Below, in pieces: positions 1 through 8,172 of a DNA stretch of 39,066 bases. Under the pieces are notes generated by a model that saw only the letters and a program-made list of their open reading frames with translations, had not been told where the DNA came from and did no database searches. This DNA comes from an uncultured Bacteroidales bacterium (GTDB lineage: Bacteria; Bacteroidota; Bacteroidia; Bacteroidales; Muribaculaceae): contig CADAFP010000019.1 in NCBI GenBank assembly GCA_902787185.1, positions 1 through 39,066 on the forward strand. The letters are read 5' to 3'. How positions within the stretch are numbered: the stretch's first letter is position 1; every line of letters begins with the position of its first letter. A program made the position numbers and the translations under genes.

Positions 1-59
1 GGGGGTGTTGTGGTTAAATTTGGTCAAATATCGGGGAAACGGCACTTTGGTTTGAAATA

Positions 60-165
60 TTATGAGTAATTTTGCCGTTTAGCAGGCGAAAGTAGGCTGC
101 GTCTCGGCATAAATAAAGAATGAATTCTTTTGTTCTGCGCTCGACTTGCGCTACTTTTGTCGTTT
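60..165 (+). promoter_or_regulatory. Two-box promoter module upstream of the DUF2723 gene
   Basis: Two Bacteroidetes -7-type boxes are visible, TAATTTTG at 67-74 and TACTTTTG at 152-159. Between them lies the segment GTAGGCTGCGTCTCGGCAT (about 92-110). The downstream box is preceded by CTCGACTTGCGC. The same arrangement recurs at 22060-22160 (minus strand) and 23962-24095, so this looks like a repeated promoter-bearing intergenic unit. The proximal box would start transcription about 60 nt before the ATG at 226. Activity is inferred from the motif. Confidence 0.6.
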
Positions 166-225
166 GCAAAATAGAAAAACAATACTAACAACAATAGAAC
201 TAAATTATTTGACAAAAGAGAACCG

Positions 226-3200
226 ATGAAGAAGTACAAGCTCATCAACAATGTGCTGGGATGGCTCATCTTTGTAGTGGCAGCGGCGACCTACCTGCTG
301 ACCATCGAGCCGACAGCCAGTTTCTGGGATTGCCCGGAATTTATCGCACAAGGTTTTAAGACAGAAATCGGCCACCCGCCCGGCAACCCGATTTTTATCC
401 TTGCCGCCAACTTCGCCAGCAAGTTTGCCGGTGGTGACGTGATGGCTGTCGCCAAGTGCGTGAACGCGATGTCGGCCATCTTCAGTGCGCTGACGATATT
501 GCTGCTCTTCTGGTCCATCACCCATCTGGTGAAGAAACTTGTCGTCAAGGACGGCGAGGAGGACAAGATGACCTTAGCGCAGTACTTAGTGGTGATGGGC
601 AGCGGCATCTGTGGCGCGCTGGCCTACACCTGGAGTGACACGTTCTGGTTCAGTGCGGTAGAGGCCGAGGTATATGCCTTCTCATCGTTCTGCACCGCGC
701 TGGTATTCTGGCTCATCCTCAAGTGGGAGAACCGGGCCGACGAGCCCGGGAGCGACCGCTGGATTGTGCTGATTGCCTATGTGCTGGGTGTGTCGCTGGG
801 TGTTCACCTGCTGAACCTGCTGTGCATCCCCGCCATCGCTCTGATATTCTACTATCGCCAATGCCGCGCCACGGGCAAGGAATCGACGGTGAAGGGTTCG
901 CTGTTGACGCTGTTGCTCTCGTTCGTCATTGTGGGCCTGATCCTGTACGGACTGGAGCCGGGCTTTGTGGAGTGGGGTCAGAAGTTTGACCTGTTCTTTG
1001 TCAACACGCTGGGCATGTCGTTCAACACGGGTGTGCTGTTCTACGCTATCCTGTTGCTCGCTGTGCTGGCATGGTCGCTGTGGGAGCTTTACCGCAACAA
1101 GAGCGACGTGCTCATCAAGGCATCGTTTGCCGTGGCTATCCTGCTGTCGGGCATGTTGCTGCTTGGTGACAGCCTGCTGATTCCTGCAGTGCTGTTCATC
1201 GCGCTGTGCGTTTACCTGTTCAAATTCTGCAAGCACGTTCCCGTGCGTGTGTTCACCAATATCATCTCCTGCATCCTGGTGATTTTCATCGGTTTCAGCT
1301 GCTATGCGCTGATTCTTATCCGCAGCTCGCAGAACACGCCGCTTGACGAGAACTCACCGAATAACACCTTCGCCCTGGCCAAGTACCTGAGCCGTGAGCA
1401 GTATGGCGAGACGCCGCTGCTGTATGGCCGCACGCTCTACAGCGACATCATGTACGAGCCCAGCAGCACCGGTGCCATGCAGCCCGCTACCAAGAAGGGT
1501 CCCATGCAGTATGCCCCCGAGGTGAAGAACAGCCCCGACGAGCCTGACCACTACAAGGAACTGGGTTACAAGAAGACCTTCCGCTACAGTCCCGAGCAGA
1601 ACATGCTGTTCCCGCGCATCCACGACGAAAAGCACGCCAACGAGTATATCGAGTGGCTGGGAATGCAGGGTACCCAAGTGGAGGCCACGACCCAACTCGA
1701 CGCTGAAGGCAATCCCGCCGGCTCGGAGATGAAGATGAAGCCGACGATGATGGAGAACCTACGCTTCTTTGTGGACTACCAGCTGAATTACATGTACTGG
1801 CGTTACTTCATGTGGAACTTCGCCGGTCGCCAGAACGACCTCCAGGGCATGGGCGAAATCACCCACGGCAACTGGATTTCGGGCATCTCGTTCATCGACA
1901 ACCCGCGCCTGGGCGACCAGAGCCTGCTGCCCGATGACCTGGGCAAGGGCAATAAGGGCCACAACGTGTTCTACCTGCTGCCGTTGCTGATGGGTATCAT
2001 CGGCCTGTTGTGGCAGGCCTATCGCGGCCGTCGCGGCATCGAGCAGTTCTGGGTAGTGTTCTTCCTGTTCTTCATGACGGGTATCGCCATCGTGCTCTAC
2101 CTGAACCAGACGCCGAGTCAGCCCCGTGAGCGTGACTATGCCTACGCCGGTTCGTTCTATGCCTACAGCATCTGGATTGGTATGGGTGTTGCCGGCCTGT
2201 GGAGCCTCGTGATGTGGTTCTTCAAGAAGAAAGGCAAGAAGGCCGCCAAGGACGAAGCCGCCGTTGAAACCGCCAGCGGTAACCGTGGCGGTGTGGCCAC
2301 CGCCGTTGCCGCCATCGCAGCGCTCATCGGCCTCGCCGTGCCCCTGCAGATGGTTAGCCAGACGTGGGATGACCACGACCGCAGCGGACGTACCGCAGCG
2401 CGCGACTTCGGCCGCAACTACCTGTCGAGTATCGCGCCTAACGGTATCATCTTCTGCAACGGTGATAACGACACCTTCCCCTTGTGGTACCTGCAGGAGG
2501 TGGAGGGCTACCGCACCGACGTGCGCGCCGTCAACCTGAGCTACCTGGCCACCGACTGGTACATCAGCCAGATGCAGCGTGCCGCCTATGAGTCGGCTCC
2601 GCTGCCCATGCTAGCCGATAAGAACACCTATGCTTACGACAACCGTCAGTTCTGCTACTTCGTGCAGCCCGATCCGACGCCCGTCGAGGCTCTCAAGTCG
2701 CTGGAGTTTGTTTACAGCGCTGAAAGCAATAAAAATCCTTATGACATCTACGAGATCCGCTATCCTAAGGTTTACATCCCCGTGAATGCCGACCAGGCCA
2801 TCAAGGCAGGTGTCGTCAAGGAGGAGAACCGCGACAAGATCGAGGAGTCGATCAACCTGGATCTGCAGAGTATGGGCGCAGGCATGACCGCCAGCCAGCT
2901 GATGTCGTTTGACATGATTGCCAGCAGCATCGCCCAGGGCTGGAACCGCCCGTGCTACTTCGCCATGACGGTGCCCAACAGCTACTATCTGGGACTTGAC
3001 CCCTACCTGCAGTTGACCGGTCTCGCCTATCAGGTAACCCCCATTGCCACTGACCTGAACCGCAACGACCTGGCTGTCTCGACCGATATCATGTATGACA
3101 ACGTGGTGAACAAGTTCCGTTGGGGCGGCCTGGACACCGCCAAGCCCGGCTCAATCTATCTTGATGAGACCGTGAGCCGCATGGTCACCACGATGCGCAG

Positions 3201-3777
3201 CGCGATGATCGACCTTGCCAACAGCCTGATGAACGAGGGCATCCTTGCTCAAAACGGCCAGAAGGTTCTGCCCGCCGGCATGACACAAGATGCCTATGTA
3301 GCCGACCGCTTCAAGAAGGCTGGCCACATCCTGGACCTGATGCTCGAGAAACTGCCCGTCAACATCTCACCGTTTGCCGTGCAGATGGGCGAGCAGGTAG
3401 CACGCATCTACTACAAGCTGGGTGAAGCTTGTGGCAATCAGGCCTATAAGGACAAGGGCAATAAGCTGCTGGAAGACGAGATTATGCGCTATGCCGGATA
3501 TTTGCGTTACTATCAGTCGCTGTCGGCATCACAGTATGAGCGCTTGTCACGCATGGACAAGATCATCGATCAGCAGCACATGCTTGACCTGCTGGGTGAC
3601 TACGGTCAGCAGTGTGGTGACGAGCAGTATGAGAAGCTGGCCACTAAGCTGGCGGCATCTGGTGTGAACATGGACCGTCTGCAATCCTACCAGCGCGCCT
3701 ATGAGCAGAATCTGGTGCGCCAGTATCAACAGCAGCAGCAGCAAGCCGCTCAACAGGCTACACAGCCTGAGGAGTAG
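226..3777 (+). CDS. DUF2723 (TMEM260/GT117-like) multi-pass membrane glycosyltransferase
   Basis: This is an 1183-residue integral membrane protein. The N-terminal half has about a dozen hydrophobic helices. The family signature WDCPEF is at residues 34-39, at the start of the first outer loop, where acidic residues of this kind sit in O-mannosyltransferase-like enzymes. A second conserved block (PSQPRERDYAYAGS) precedes the last membrane segments. A soluble C-terminal half starts with NGDNDTFPLWYL and ends in a Gln-rich tail. From memory, the family (PF11028) is common in Bacteroidetes and related to TMEM260, a protein O-mannosyltransferase, so a role in glycosylating exported proteins is plausible but not shown. 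The start at 226 is chosen because the first helix begins at once and the promoter lies just upstream. The TAG stop (3775-3777) is the first unit of the heptamer array that follows. Confidence 0.88.
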   Translation: MKKYKLINNVLGWLIFVVAAATYLLTIEPTASFWDCPEFIAQGFKTEIGHPPGNPIFILAANFASKFAGGDVMAVAKCVNAMSAIFSALTILLLFWSITHLVKKLVVKDGEEDKMTLAQYLVVMGSGICGALAYTWSDTFWFSAVEAEVYAFSSFCTALVFWLILKWENRADEPGSDRWIVLIAYVLGVSLGVHLLNLLCIPAIALIFYYRQCRATGKESTVKGSLLTLLLSFVIVGLILYGLEPGFVEWGQKFDLFFVNTLGMSFNTGVLFYAILLLAVLAWSLWELYRNKSDVLIKASFAVAILLSGMLLLGDSLLIPAVLFIALCVYLFKFCKHVPVRVFTNIISCILVIFIGFSCYALILIRSSQNTPLDENSPNNTFALAKYLSREQYGETPLLYGRTLYSDIMYEPSSTGAMQPATKKGPMQYAPEVKNSPDEPDHYKELGYKKTFRYSPEQNMLFPRIHDEKHANEYIEWLGMQGTQVEATTQLDAEGNPAGSEMKMKPTMMENLRFFVDYQLNYMYWRYFMWNFAGRQNDLQGMGEITHGNWISGISFIDNPRLGDQSLLPDDLGKGNKGHNVFYLLPLLMGIIGLLWQAYRGRRGIEQFWVVFFLFFMTGIAIVLYLNQTPSQPRERDYAYAGSFYAYSIWIGMGVAGLWSLVMWFFKKKGKKAAKDEAAVETASGNRGGVATAVAAIAALIGLAVPLQMVSQTWDDHDRSGRTAARDFGRNYLSSIAPNGIIFCNGDNDTFPLWYLQEVEGYRTDVRAVNLSYLATDWYISQMQRAAYESAPLPMLADKNTYAYDNRQFCYFVQPDPTPVEALKSLEFVYSAESNKNPYDIYEIRYPKVYIPVNADQAIKAGVVKEENRDKIEESINLDLQSMGAGMTASQLMSFDMIASSIAQGWNRPCYFAMTVPNSYYLGLDPYLQLTGLAYQVTPIATDLNRNDLAVSTDIMYDNVVNKFRWGGLDTAKPGSIYLDETVSRMVTTMRSAMIDLANSLMNEGILAQNGQKVLPAGMTQDAYVADRFKKAGHILDLMLEKLPVNISPFAVQMGEQVARIYYKLGEACGNQAYKDKGNKLLEDEIMRYAGYLRYYQSLSASQYERLSRMDKIIDQQHMLDLLGDYGQQCGDEQYEKLATKLAASGVNMDRLQSYQRAYEQNLVRQYQQQQQQAAQQATQPEE

Positions 3778-3880
3778 GCATTAGGCTTTAGGTGTTAGGC
3801 TTTAGGTGTTAGGTTTTAGCAATCTGCAATTTGCAAACAGGCGTTAGCCCCCTAATGCCTAAAACCTAAAGCCTAATGCC
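3775..3880. repeat. Heptamer array A (TTAGGnn ... CCTAAnn)
   Basis: The left half (3775-3819) is TTAGGCT, TTAGGTG, TTAGGCT, TTAGGTG, TTAGGTT with period 7. The right half (3851-3880) is the inverse type, CCTAATG, CCTAAAA, CCTAAAG, CCTAATG. The halves can pair into an imperfect hairpin. The spacer (about 3820-3850) lacks the GGCATCCGC core seen in most other copies. The array begins inside the stop codon of the DUF2723 gene and ends 17 bp before the next ATG. Confidence 0.85.
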
Positions 3881-3897
3881 TTGAAAAAAAGAGAACG

Positions 3898-4515
3898 ATG
3901 TTAGTAGAACGCCCGCCTCTGCTATACAGAATGATATTTCCTGAGACCGTGTGGCGCATCCACAAGCGCGACCACACGGTCTATTTGACCTTTGACGACG
4001 GGCCGATTCCCGAGGTGACGCCCTGGGTGCTTGACACGCTAGACCGCTACGGTATCAAGGCGACGTTCTTCATGGTGGGTGAGAATGTGGAGCGGCATCC
4101 CGAGTTGCTTGAAGAGGTGCGCCGCCGCGGCCATTCGGTGGGTAACCACACGATGAGCCACCTGCAGGGTGCCCATGTGGGTACCAAGCACTACCTGCAC
4201 AACGTGTTCCGCGCCAACGAACTCATCGGCAGCACACTCTTCCGCCCGCCCCACGGCCTGCTGCGGTGGGGCCAGTCCAAGGTGCTGCGCTCGCGGTTCG
4301 CCATCATCATGTATGACCTGGTGACGCGCGACTACAGCCGCAAACTCACCGGCGAGCAGGTGCTGGCCAATGTCAAACGCTATGCCCGCAACGGGTCGAT
4401 TATCGTCTTTCATGACTCGCTCAAGGCCGAGAAAAACATGAAATATGCCCTGCCTCGCGCCATCGAGTGGCTGCAACAGCAAGGTTACAGCTTTGATGCC
4501 ATCCCCGAGCACTAA
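3898..4515 (+). CDS. Polysaccharide deacetylase family protein (NodB domain, CE4 type)
   Basis: This 205-residue protein is almost entirely a NodB homology domain. Motif 1 is TFDDGP at residues 31-36, with the catalytic base and metal Asp pair D33/D34. Motif 2 is HTMSH at 84-88, giving the metal-binding histidines H84 and H88. Motif 3 is RPPHG at 116-120, and the late motif IVFHD has H172. Such enzymes remove N- or O-acetyl groups from GlcNAc-containing glycans such as peptidoglycan or surface polysaccharides using a metal ion. No signal peptide is obvious, although the short hydrophobic N-terminus might associate with the membrane. The gene has only an A-rich leader (AAAAAAAGAGAACG) before its ATG. 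The next gene, queG, follows after 10 bp, so the two are probably co-transcribed. The substrate is not predictable from sequence. Confidence 0.9.
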   Translation: MLVERPPLLYRMIFPETVWRIHKRDHTVYLTFDDGPIPEVTPWVLDTLDRYGIKATFFMVGENVERHPELLEEVRRRGHSVGNHTMSHLQGAHVGTKHYLHNVFRANELIGSTLFRPPHGLLRWGQSKVLRSRFAIIMYDLVTRDYSRKLTGEQVLANVKRYARNGSIIVFHDSLKAEKNMKYALPRAIEWLQQQGYSFDAIPEH

Positions 4516-4525
4516 TATCGCCACG

Positions 4526-5428
4526 ATGATTAAGTCCCAAGCCGCCAGCTTGGGATTTGACGCCTGCGGCTTTGCTGCCGCCGTTCCCGTCGATGACGAG
4601 ACGACGGCCCGCTATGACCGCTGGATTGAACAGGGGCACAACGGCTGCATGCAATGGGCGGCAGGGCACCGCGACCTGCGTCGAGACCCGTCGCTGCTGC
4701 TCGAGGGAGCCAACACGGTCATCTCGCTGGCCCTGAATTACTACCCTGCCCGATTCCAGCCCGACGGGACGCTGCGAGTCGCCTACTATGCCTACGGACG
4801 CGACTACCATGAAGTCTTGAGGGAAAAACTGACGGCTTTAGCCCATTTTATCGAACAAGTCACGCAGTGCTCCACCCGCCCCTGTGTCGATTCGGCTCCC
4901 ATTAGGGAACGTTACTGGGCCCAACGTGCCGGCATCGGCTTTGTGGGACGCAACAACTGCCTGATTATCCCCGGCAAGGGGTCATATTTCTTCCTTGGCG
5001 AAATCATCACCACGGCCCAATTGCCGCCCGATGAACCCTGCCGCCTCACCTGTGGGGACTGCGGCAAGTGCATTGAGGCGTGCCCGGCCAGCGCCCTGAG
5101 CATGGACGGTGCCGCCGATGCCTCGCGGTGCCTCTCCTGCCTGCTCATCGAGAACCATAGCGAAGAACTGCCCGCATGGGTGGCCGACGTGGTGGGAGAC
5201 CGGGTGGTGGGCTGTGACGAGTGCCAACTGTGTTGCCCACACAATGCCCATGCCCAGGCGACCAGGATAGCCGACTTCGCCCCAACCGATACCGTGATGA
5301 CGCTCACGCGCGGCCGCATCCAGTCGATGACCGCTGGCGAATTCAAGCGCACCTTTGCCCACAGCGCCATTTCACGCCTGCGCTACAAGACCTTGCGCCG
5401 CAACGCCACGCTGAATAGCACAGAATAA
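4526..5428 (+). CDS. queG: Epoxyqueuosine reductase QueG
   Basis: This 300-residue cytoplasmic iron-sulfur enzyme performs the last step of queuosine synthesis in tRNA, reducing epoxyqueuosine to queuosine with cobalamin and two [4Fe-4S] clusters. The ferredoxin-like motif CGDCGKCIEAC gives C176, C179, C182 and C186. A second set includes C202 and C205 and the GCDECQLCCP block with C230, C233, C236 and C237. The VDSAPIRE segment holds D122, the position of the catalytic Asp in the family. The reading frame stays open upstream to 4445, inside the deacetylase gene, but ATG 4526 is preferred: the family-typical N-terminus (KSQAASLGFDACGFA) starts there and it falls 10 bp after the upstream stop. 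The length is at the short end for QueG, since the C-terminal HEAT-like extension of some homologs is absent. Confidence 0.94.
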   Translation: MIKSQAASLGFDACGFAAAVPVDDETTARYDRWIEQGHNGCMQWAAGHRDLRRDPSLLLEGANTVISLALNYYPARFQPDGTLRVAYYAYGRDYHEVLREKLTALAHFIEQVTQCSTRPCVDSAPIRERYWAQRAGIGFVGRNNCLIIPGKGSYFFLGEIITTAQLPPDEPCRLTCGDCGKCIEACPASALSMDGAADASRCLSCLLIENHSEELPAWVADVVGDRVVGCDECQLCCPHNAHAQATRIADFAPTDTVMTLTRGRIQSMTAGEFKRTFAHSAISRLRYKTLRRNATLNSTE

Positions 5429-5463
5429 ATTTTGTTTTCTGTTCGGCTTGCAGTACCTTTGCG
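5422..5463 (+). promoter_or_regulatory. Promoter of the lipoprotein gene (TACCTTTG)
   Basis: TACCTTTG at 5454-5461 matches the Bacteroidetes -7 consensus TAnnTTTG. It is preceded by TCGGCTTGCAG, the same upstream block found at the promoters near 22070, 22141, 23992 and 24082. It lies 26 bp before the chosen ATG at 5487. Confidence 0.7.
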
Positions 5464-5486
5464 GCCGTAATTTAAATCATGAATGT

Positions 5487-6374
5487 ATGAAAAAGCGTTT
5501 TTTAAGTATGTTGGCACTTGCAGCGTTTGCGCTGTGTGCCGTTGTGTGTTTACCGTCATGTGGAAATCAGGCCAAAACATCCGATGACTCGGGGTTTAAA
5601 CCCGACCCTGCTTATGCAACAATTGACAAGCTGGCCGATTTCCTGATTACTGACCAGCAACAACCCGCTACTCTCGAAGAGATTGCCAAGCATGTTGAGG
5701 CCCAGACCCTGGCCCTGAAGTCCTATTGGCACCTGAATCACAAGGGAGAAGACGCGGACAAAGCCGATGAAACCGCTTGCCAGGACTTGTCGGTTCTTGC
5801 CGACAGCCTTGAGGGCGGCAGCACCATGGATATGGTGCGCTGTGGCCAAATAAGGTGTGCGATTGACAGCTATTTCACCGCAAAAGAGTATAGCGAGAAA
5901 TACAGCGACAATAAGCTCTACCAGAATGAGATGCAGCAATGGCTGGCATTAGAAAACCAGCTGAAGGAGTTCTACGGCGACCTGGCACAGGTGGCCAACT
6001 GGGGTGGCACCATTGTCCAGGTGAACACCGCATTCGCCTTCGTCGGATTGGCTCACGACCGCCTTTTCGATTACGCCGAGTTGCACAAGGGTGGCTCTTT
6101 TGCCAGCAGCGAGATGCCGCTTGCCGAGGCACGTACCCAGTTGATCCAAGAGTTGGAAGACGCCAAGAGCGTGGATGAGGCCATGGTGGATGACCCGGAA
6201 TTCAAGAAAACGGTTCAAGACCTGCGCGCTTGCGCCGACCGCATCGTCACGCTGTTGGACAACTGGCTCACAGCCCGCAGTGAACTCTGCAAGTCAGAGG
6301 GCATTTCCGAGACCCATACCGCCCATTTCATTGAGAAGACGGCGAGAAGGATCTTAGAAATGATTGAGGGATAA
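5487..6374 (+). CDS. Lipoprotein of unknown function
   Basis: The product is a 295-residue lipoprotein. Its N-terminus MKKRFLSMLALAAFALCAVV is a signal peptide ending in the lipobox LPSC, followed by GNQAKTSDDS. The mature part is mostly predicted alpha-helical and acidic and has no family signature I recognise. The open frame extends upstream to a TTG at 5448, but that would place translation inside the -7 promoter box, so ATG 5487 is chosen because it begins directly with the signal peptide. The gene stands alone between queG and a convergent metallophosphoesterase and has its own promoter. It is probably anchored to the inner or outer membrane facing the periplasm. No function is proposed. 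Confidence 0.85.
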   Translation: MKKRFLSMLALAAFALCAVVCLPSCGNQAKTSDDSGFKPDPAYATIDKLADFLITDQQQPATLEEIAKHVEAQTLALKSYWHLNHKGEDADKADETACQDLSVLADSLEGGSTMDMVRCGQIRCAIDSYFTAKEYSEKYSDNKLYQNEMQQWLALENQLKEFYGDLAQVANWGGTIVQVNTAFAFVGLAHDRLFDYAELHKGGSFASSEMPLAEARTQLIQELEDAKSVDEAMVDDPEFKKTVQDLRACADRIVTLLDNWLTARSELCKSEGISETHTAHFIEKTARRILEMIEG

Positions 6375-6390
6375 GATAAGGCCTGCCAAG

Positions 6391-6530
6391 GCGGTGTGCC
6401 ATCATTTCATTAATGAACTATAACCGCCCTGCGGGCGGGAAATTAAGCAAATTATATTTAAAATTTCGTATCAAAAATATCTATAATTTTAATCTAAAAA
6501 TTTGCTTAATTTCCCGTGCGTTAGCACGGT
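6391..6530. repeat. Intact long palindromic repeat between convergent genes
   Basis: Perfect 17-bp inverted arms GGGAAATTAAGCAAATT (6437-6453) and its complement (6499-6515) flank an AT-rich centre. Each arm abuts a GC-rich hairpin: CCGCCC-TGC-GGGCGG at 6424-6438 and CCGTGC-GTTA-GCACGG at 6514-6529. An outer block GGCGGTGTGCCA is at 6391-6402. It lies between a + gene ending at 6374 and a - gene ending at 6546, a position suited to a bidirectional terminator. A second copy at 12465-12565 plus 20385-20450 is split by the integrative element. This copy contains AAATTTGCTTAATTT at 6498-6512, one base different from the element att core. Confidence 0.85.
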
Positions 6531-6545
6531 TATTATAGAGTCGGA

Positions 6546-8024
6546 TTAAGGGACTAACTTGACAGTAACATGCAGGTCGTCGGTATGGGATTCGTTCCTG
6601 GTGCCGACGCTATTGCGGTCATCGAGGACGCTACGAACCAGCGGCTCAAGTTGGGGATAGACGTCGTTGATGAAGAATTCCCACAGGGCATCGGCCTGCT
6701 CGGGGGCTACTTCCTCGATCATGGAACGGATGCCCATTTTCCCCTCGTTGATGATTTCTTCGGTCTCCTTTTCCTGCTCGTTGCCCTCGACCACGGCGAG
6801 CATGGTGCGGGAGAGCACGCCGCTCAGGTGACGCAGCGCCAGCTGTGAGGCCTGCTGCGAGGTCTCGGGCAGGCTGGTCTTGCCACCGCCCACCTCGAGC
6901 ATCTTCTTGAGTTGTCCCAATCGTCCTCCCACCTTATCCCACACTCTACCCGAGAGCATGGCCGCCATGCCCGGTGTGGAGTTGATGATGCGCTGCCGTC
7001 CCTGTTCACGCAGGTCAGGGCAGTTAGGAGCCTCGGTGAGCCAGCGTGTGGCGATATCGAGGCTGCGTTTCTTGTCCTGCAAGGTCACCACCCTCACCGC
7101 AAACGGGTAGCAGATGGCTGACCCCGTGCCGATGTCCACAATGCTGTCGGTGCGTTCGCCATTATGATAGGTGGCGGCATCGGTCACGTGGAGGTGCCCC
7201 GTGAAGATGGCATGCACGCCCGACTGCATCAACTGCTGTGCCACTTGGCTGTAATCCTTGACGATGTAGTTGGCGAGCAGGCGGTCCTGCTTGTCGAAAT
7301 GAGGCACCAGATGATGGTGCATCATGGCGACAACACGTTTGCCCTTGCTGCGCGCGCGCTTTGCGCGGTCGGTAATCCACTGCAAGGTTTCGGGCTTGAT
7401 GCGCCCTGCGTTGTGATAAGAGTCGATGCTGTCACCACGGCTGGCGAGGGTGTTCATCTCGTCCATGTTGCTGTCGATGGCGATGACGACAAGGCCCTTG
7501 ATGGGTTCGCAGGCGTAACTCAGCGAGGCGGTGTCACGCTCGAAGCCCTCGCCGTAACCGTAGTCACGGTACAGCTGGGCGAACTCCTCGCGGGTGACGG
7601 TGGCGGCGGACAGGGTGCTGTCGCCGTCATAGCGTCTGGCGTAGGGGTTGTTGCAGTCATGGTTGCCCGGGATGACCAGCGCCTTGATGCCGTTGGCCGC
7701 CATGCGGTCCAGATGCTGCACCATGCGCTCGTGGCTCAATCGCTCACCGTTGTTGGTCAGGTCGCCCGTGATGAAGACGCAAGCGGGCTTGAGCGCGATG
7801 ATGCTATCGGTAATGGCACCCATGATGTCGTCGCTATGCGCCATCATCTTGGTGTCACCTGCGTCGGCACGGTCAATGGCGGCACCCGGAGTCACCAGTT
7901 CGGGACTGAGCAGGTGCGGGTCACTGATGACGACGATGCGGTCGGTTGTGGTCCGCGCCGTCGATTCTAATGCAAACAAAGAGGATATTACCATTACAGC
8001 AATAAAAATCAATCTTGAATTCAT
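6546..8024 (-). CDS. Secreted calcineurin-like metallophosphoesterase
   Basis: The 492-residue protein has an N-terminal signal peptide (MNSRLIFIAVMVISSLFALES). A calcineurin-like phosphoesterase domain shows all the metal-binding motifs in order: DPH (D35, H37), GDLTNNGE (D88), GNHDCN (N121, H122), then MMHHH and GHLH. Such enzymes hydrolyse phosphomono- or phosphodiesters with a two-metal centre, and this one should act in the periplasm. The C-terminal 150 residues form a helical extension of unknown role. The frame is open to 8057. The Met codons at 8024 and 8030 both precede the signal peptide, and 8024 is used here. aroA lies upstream on the same strand, separated by heptamer array B, so co-transcription is uncertain. 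The substrate cannot be named. Confidence 0.88.
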   Translation of the reverse strand: MNSRLIFIAVMVISSLFALESTARTTTDRIVVISDPHLLSPELVTPGAAIDRADAGDTKMMAHSDDIMGAITDSIIALKPACVFITGDLTNNGERLSHERMVQHLDRMAANGIKALVIPGNHDCNNPYARRYDGDSTLSAATVTREEFAQLYRDYGYGEGFERDTASLSYACEPIKGLVVIAIDSNMDEMNTLASRGDSIDSYHNAGRIKPETLQWITDRAKRARSKGKRVVAMMHHHLVPHFDKQDRLLANYIVKDYSQVAQQLMQSGVHAIFTGHLHVTDAATYHNGERTDSIVDIGTGSAICYPFAVRVVTLQDKKRSLDIATRWLTEAPNCPDLREQGRQRIINSTPGMAAMLSGRVWDKVGGRLGQLKKMLEVGGGKTSLPETSQQASQLALRHLSGVLSRTMLAVVEGNEQEKETEEIINEGKMGIRSMIEEVAPEQADALWEFFINDVYPQLEPLVRSVLDDRNSVGTRNESHTDDLHVTVKLVP

Positions 8025-8061
8025 AGTCATGCCGGTTATATGCATTAATCGTGCCAAGTTT

Positions 8062-8172
8062 TTTAGTCCTTAGTTTCTAGTCCTTAGTCCTTAGTCCTTA
8101 GTTGGCATCCGCCAACTCCTCACTCCTAACTTCTAACTCCTAACTTCTAATTTCTAATTCCTAACTCCTAAC
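8062..8172. repeat. Heptamer array B (TTAGTCC ... CTAACTC) with hairpin core
   Basis: The left half is repeated TTAGTCC or TTAGTTT units (8064-8101). The core at 8101-8115 contains GGCATCCGC in a perfect hairpin, GTTGGC-ATCC-GCCAAC. The right half is CTAACTC, CTAACTT and similar units to 8172. The last four residues and the TAG stop of AroA (8161-8163) are encoded inside the right half, so the gene runs into the array. Confidence 0.85.

Noticed and set aside
682-1236. Long frames opposite the DUF2723 and other GC-rich host genes
   Set aside because: They are antisense shadows with Gln/His/Val-rich translations and no start signals.
3775-3880. Heptamer arrays as CRISPR or as telomere-like sequence
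   Set aside because: Units are 7 bp, degenerate and without unique spacers, so not CRISPR. The TTTAGG look of some units is not kept at other loci, so a telomere link is not supported.
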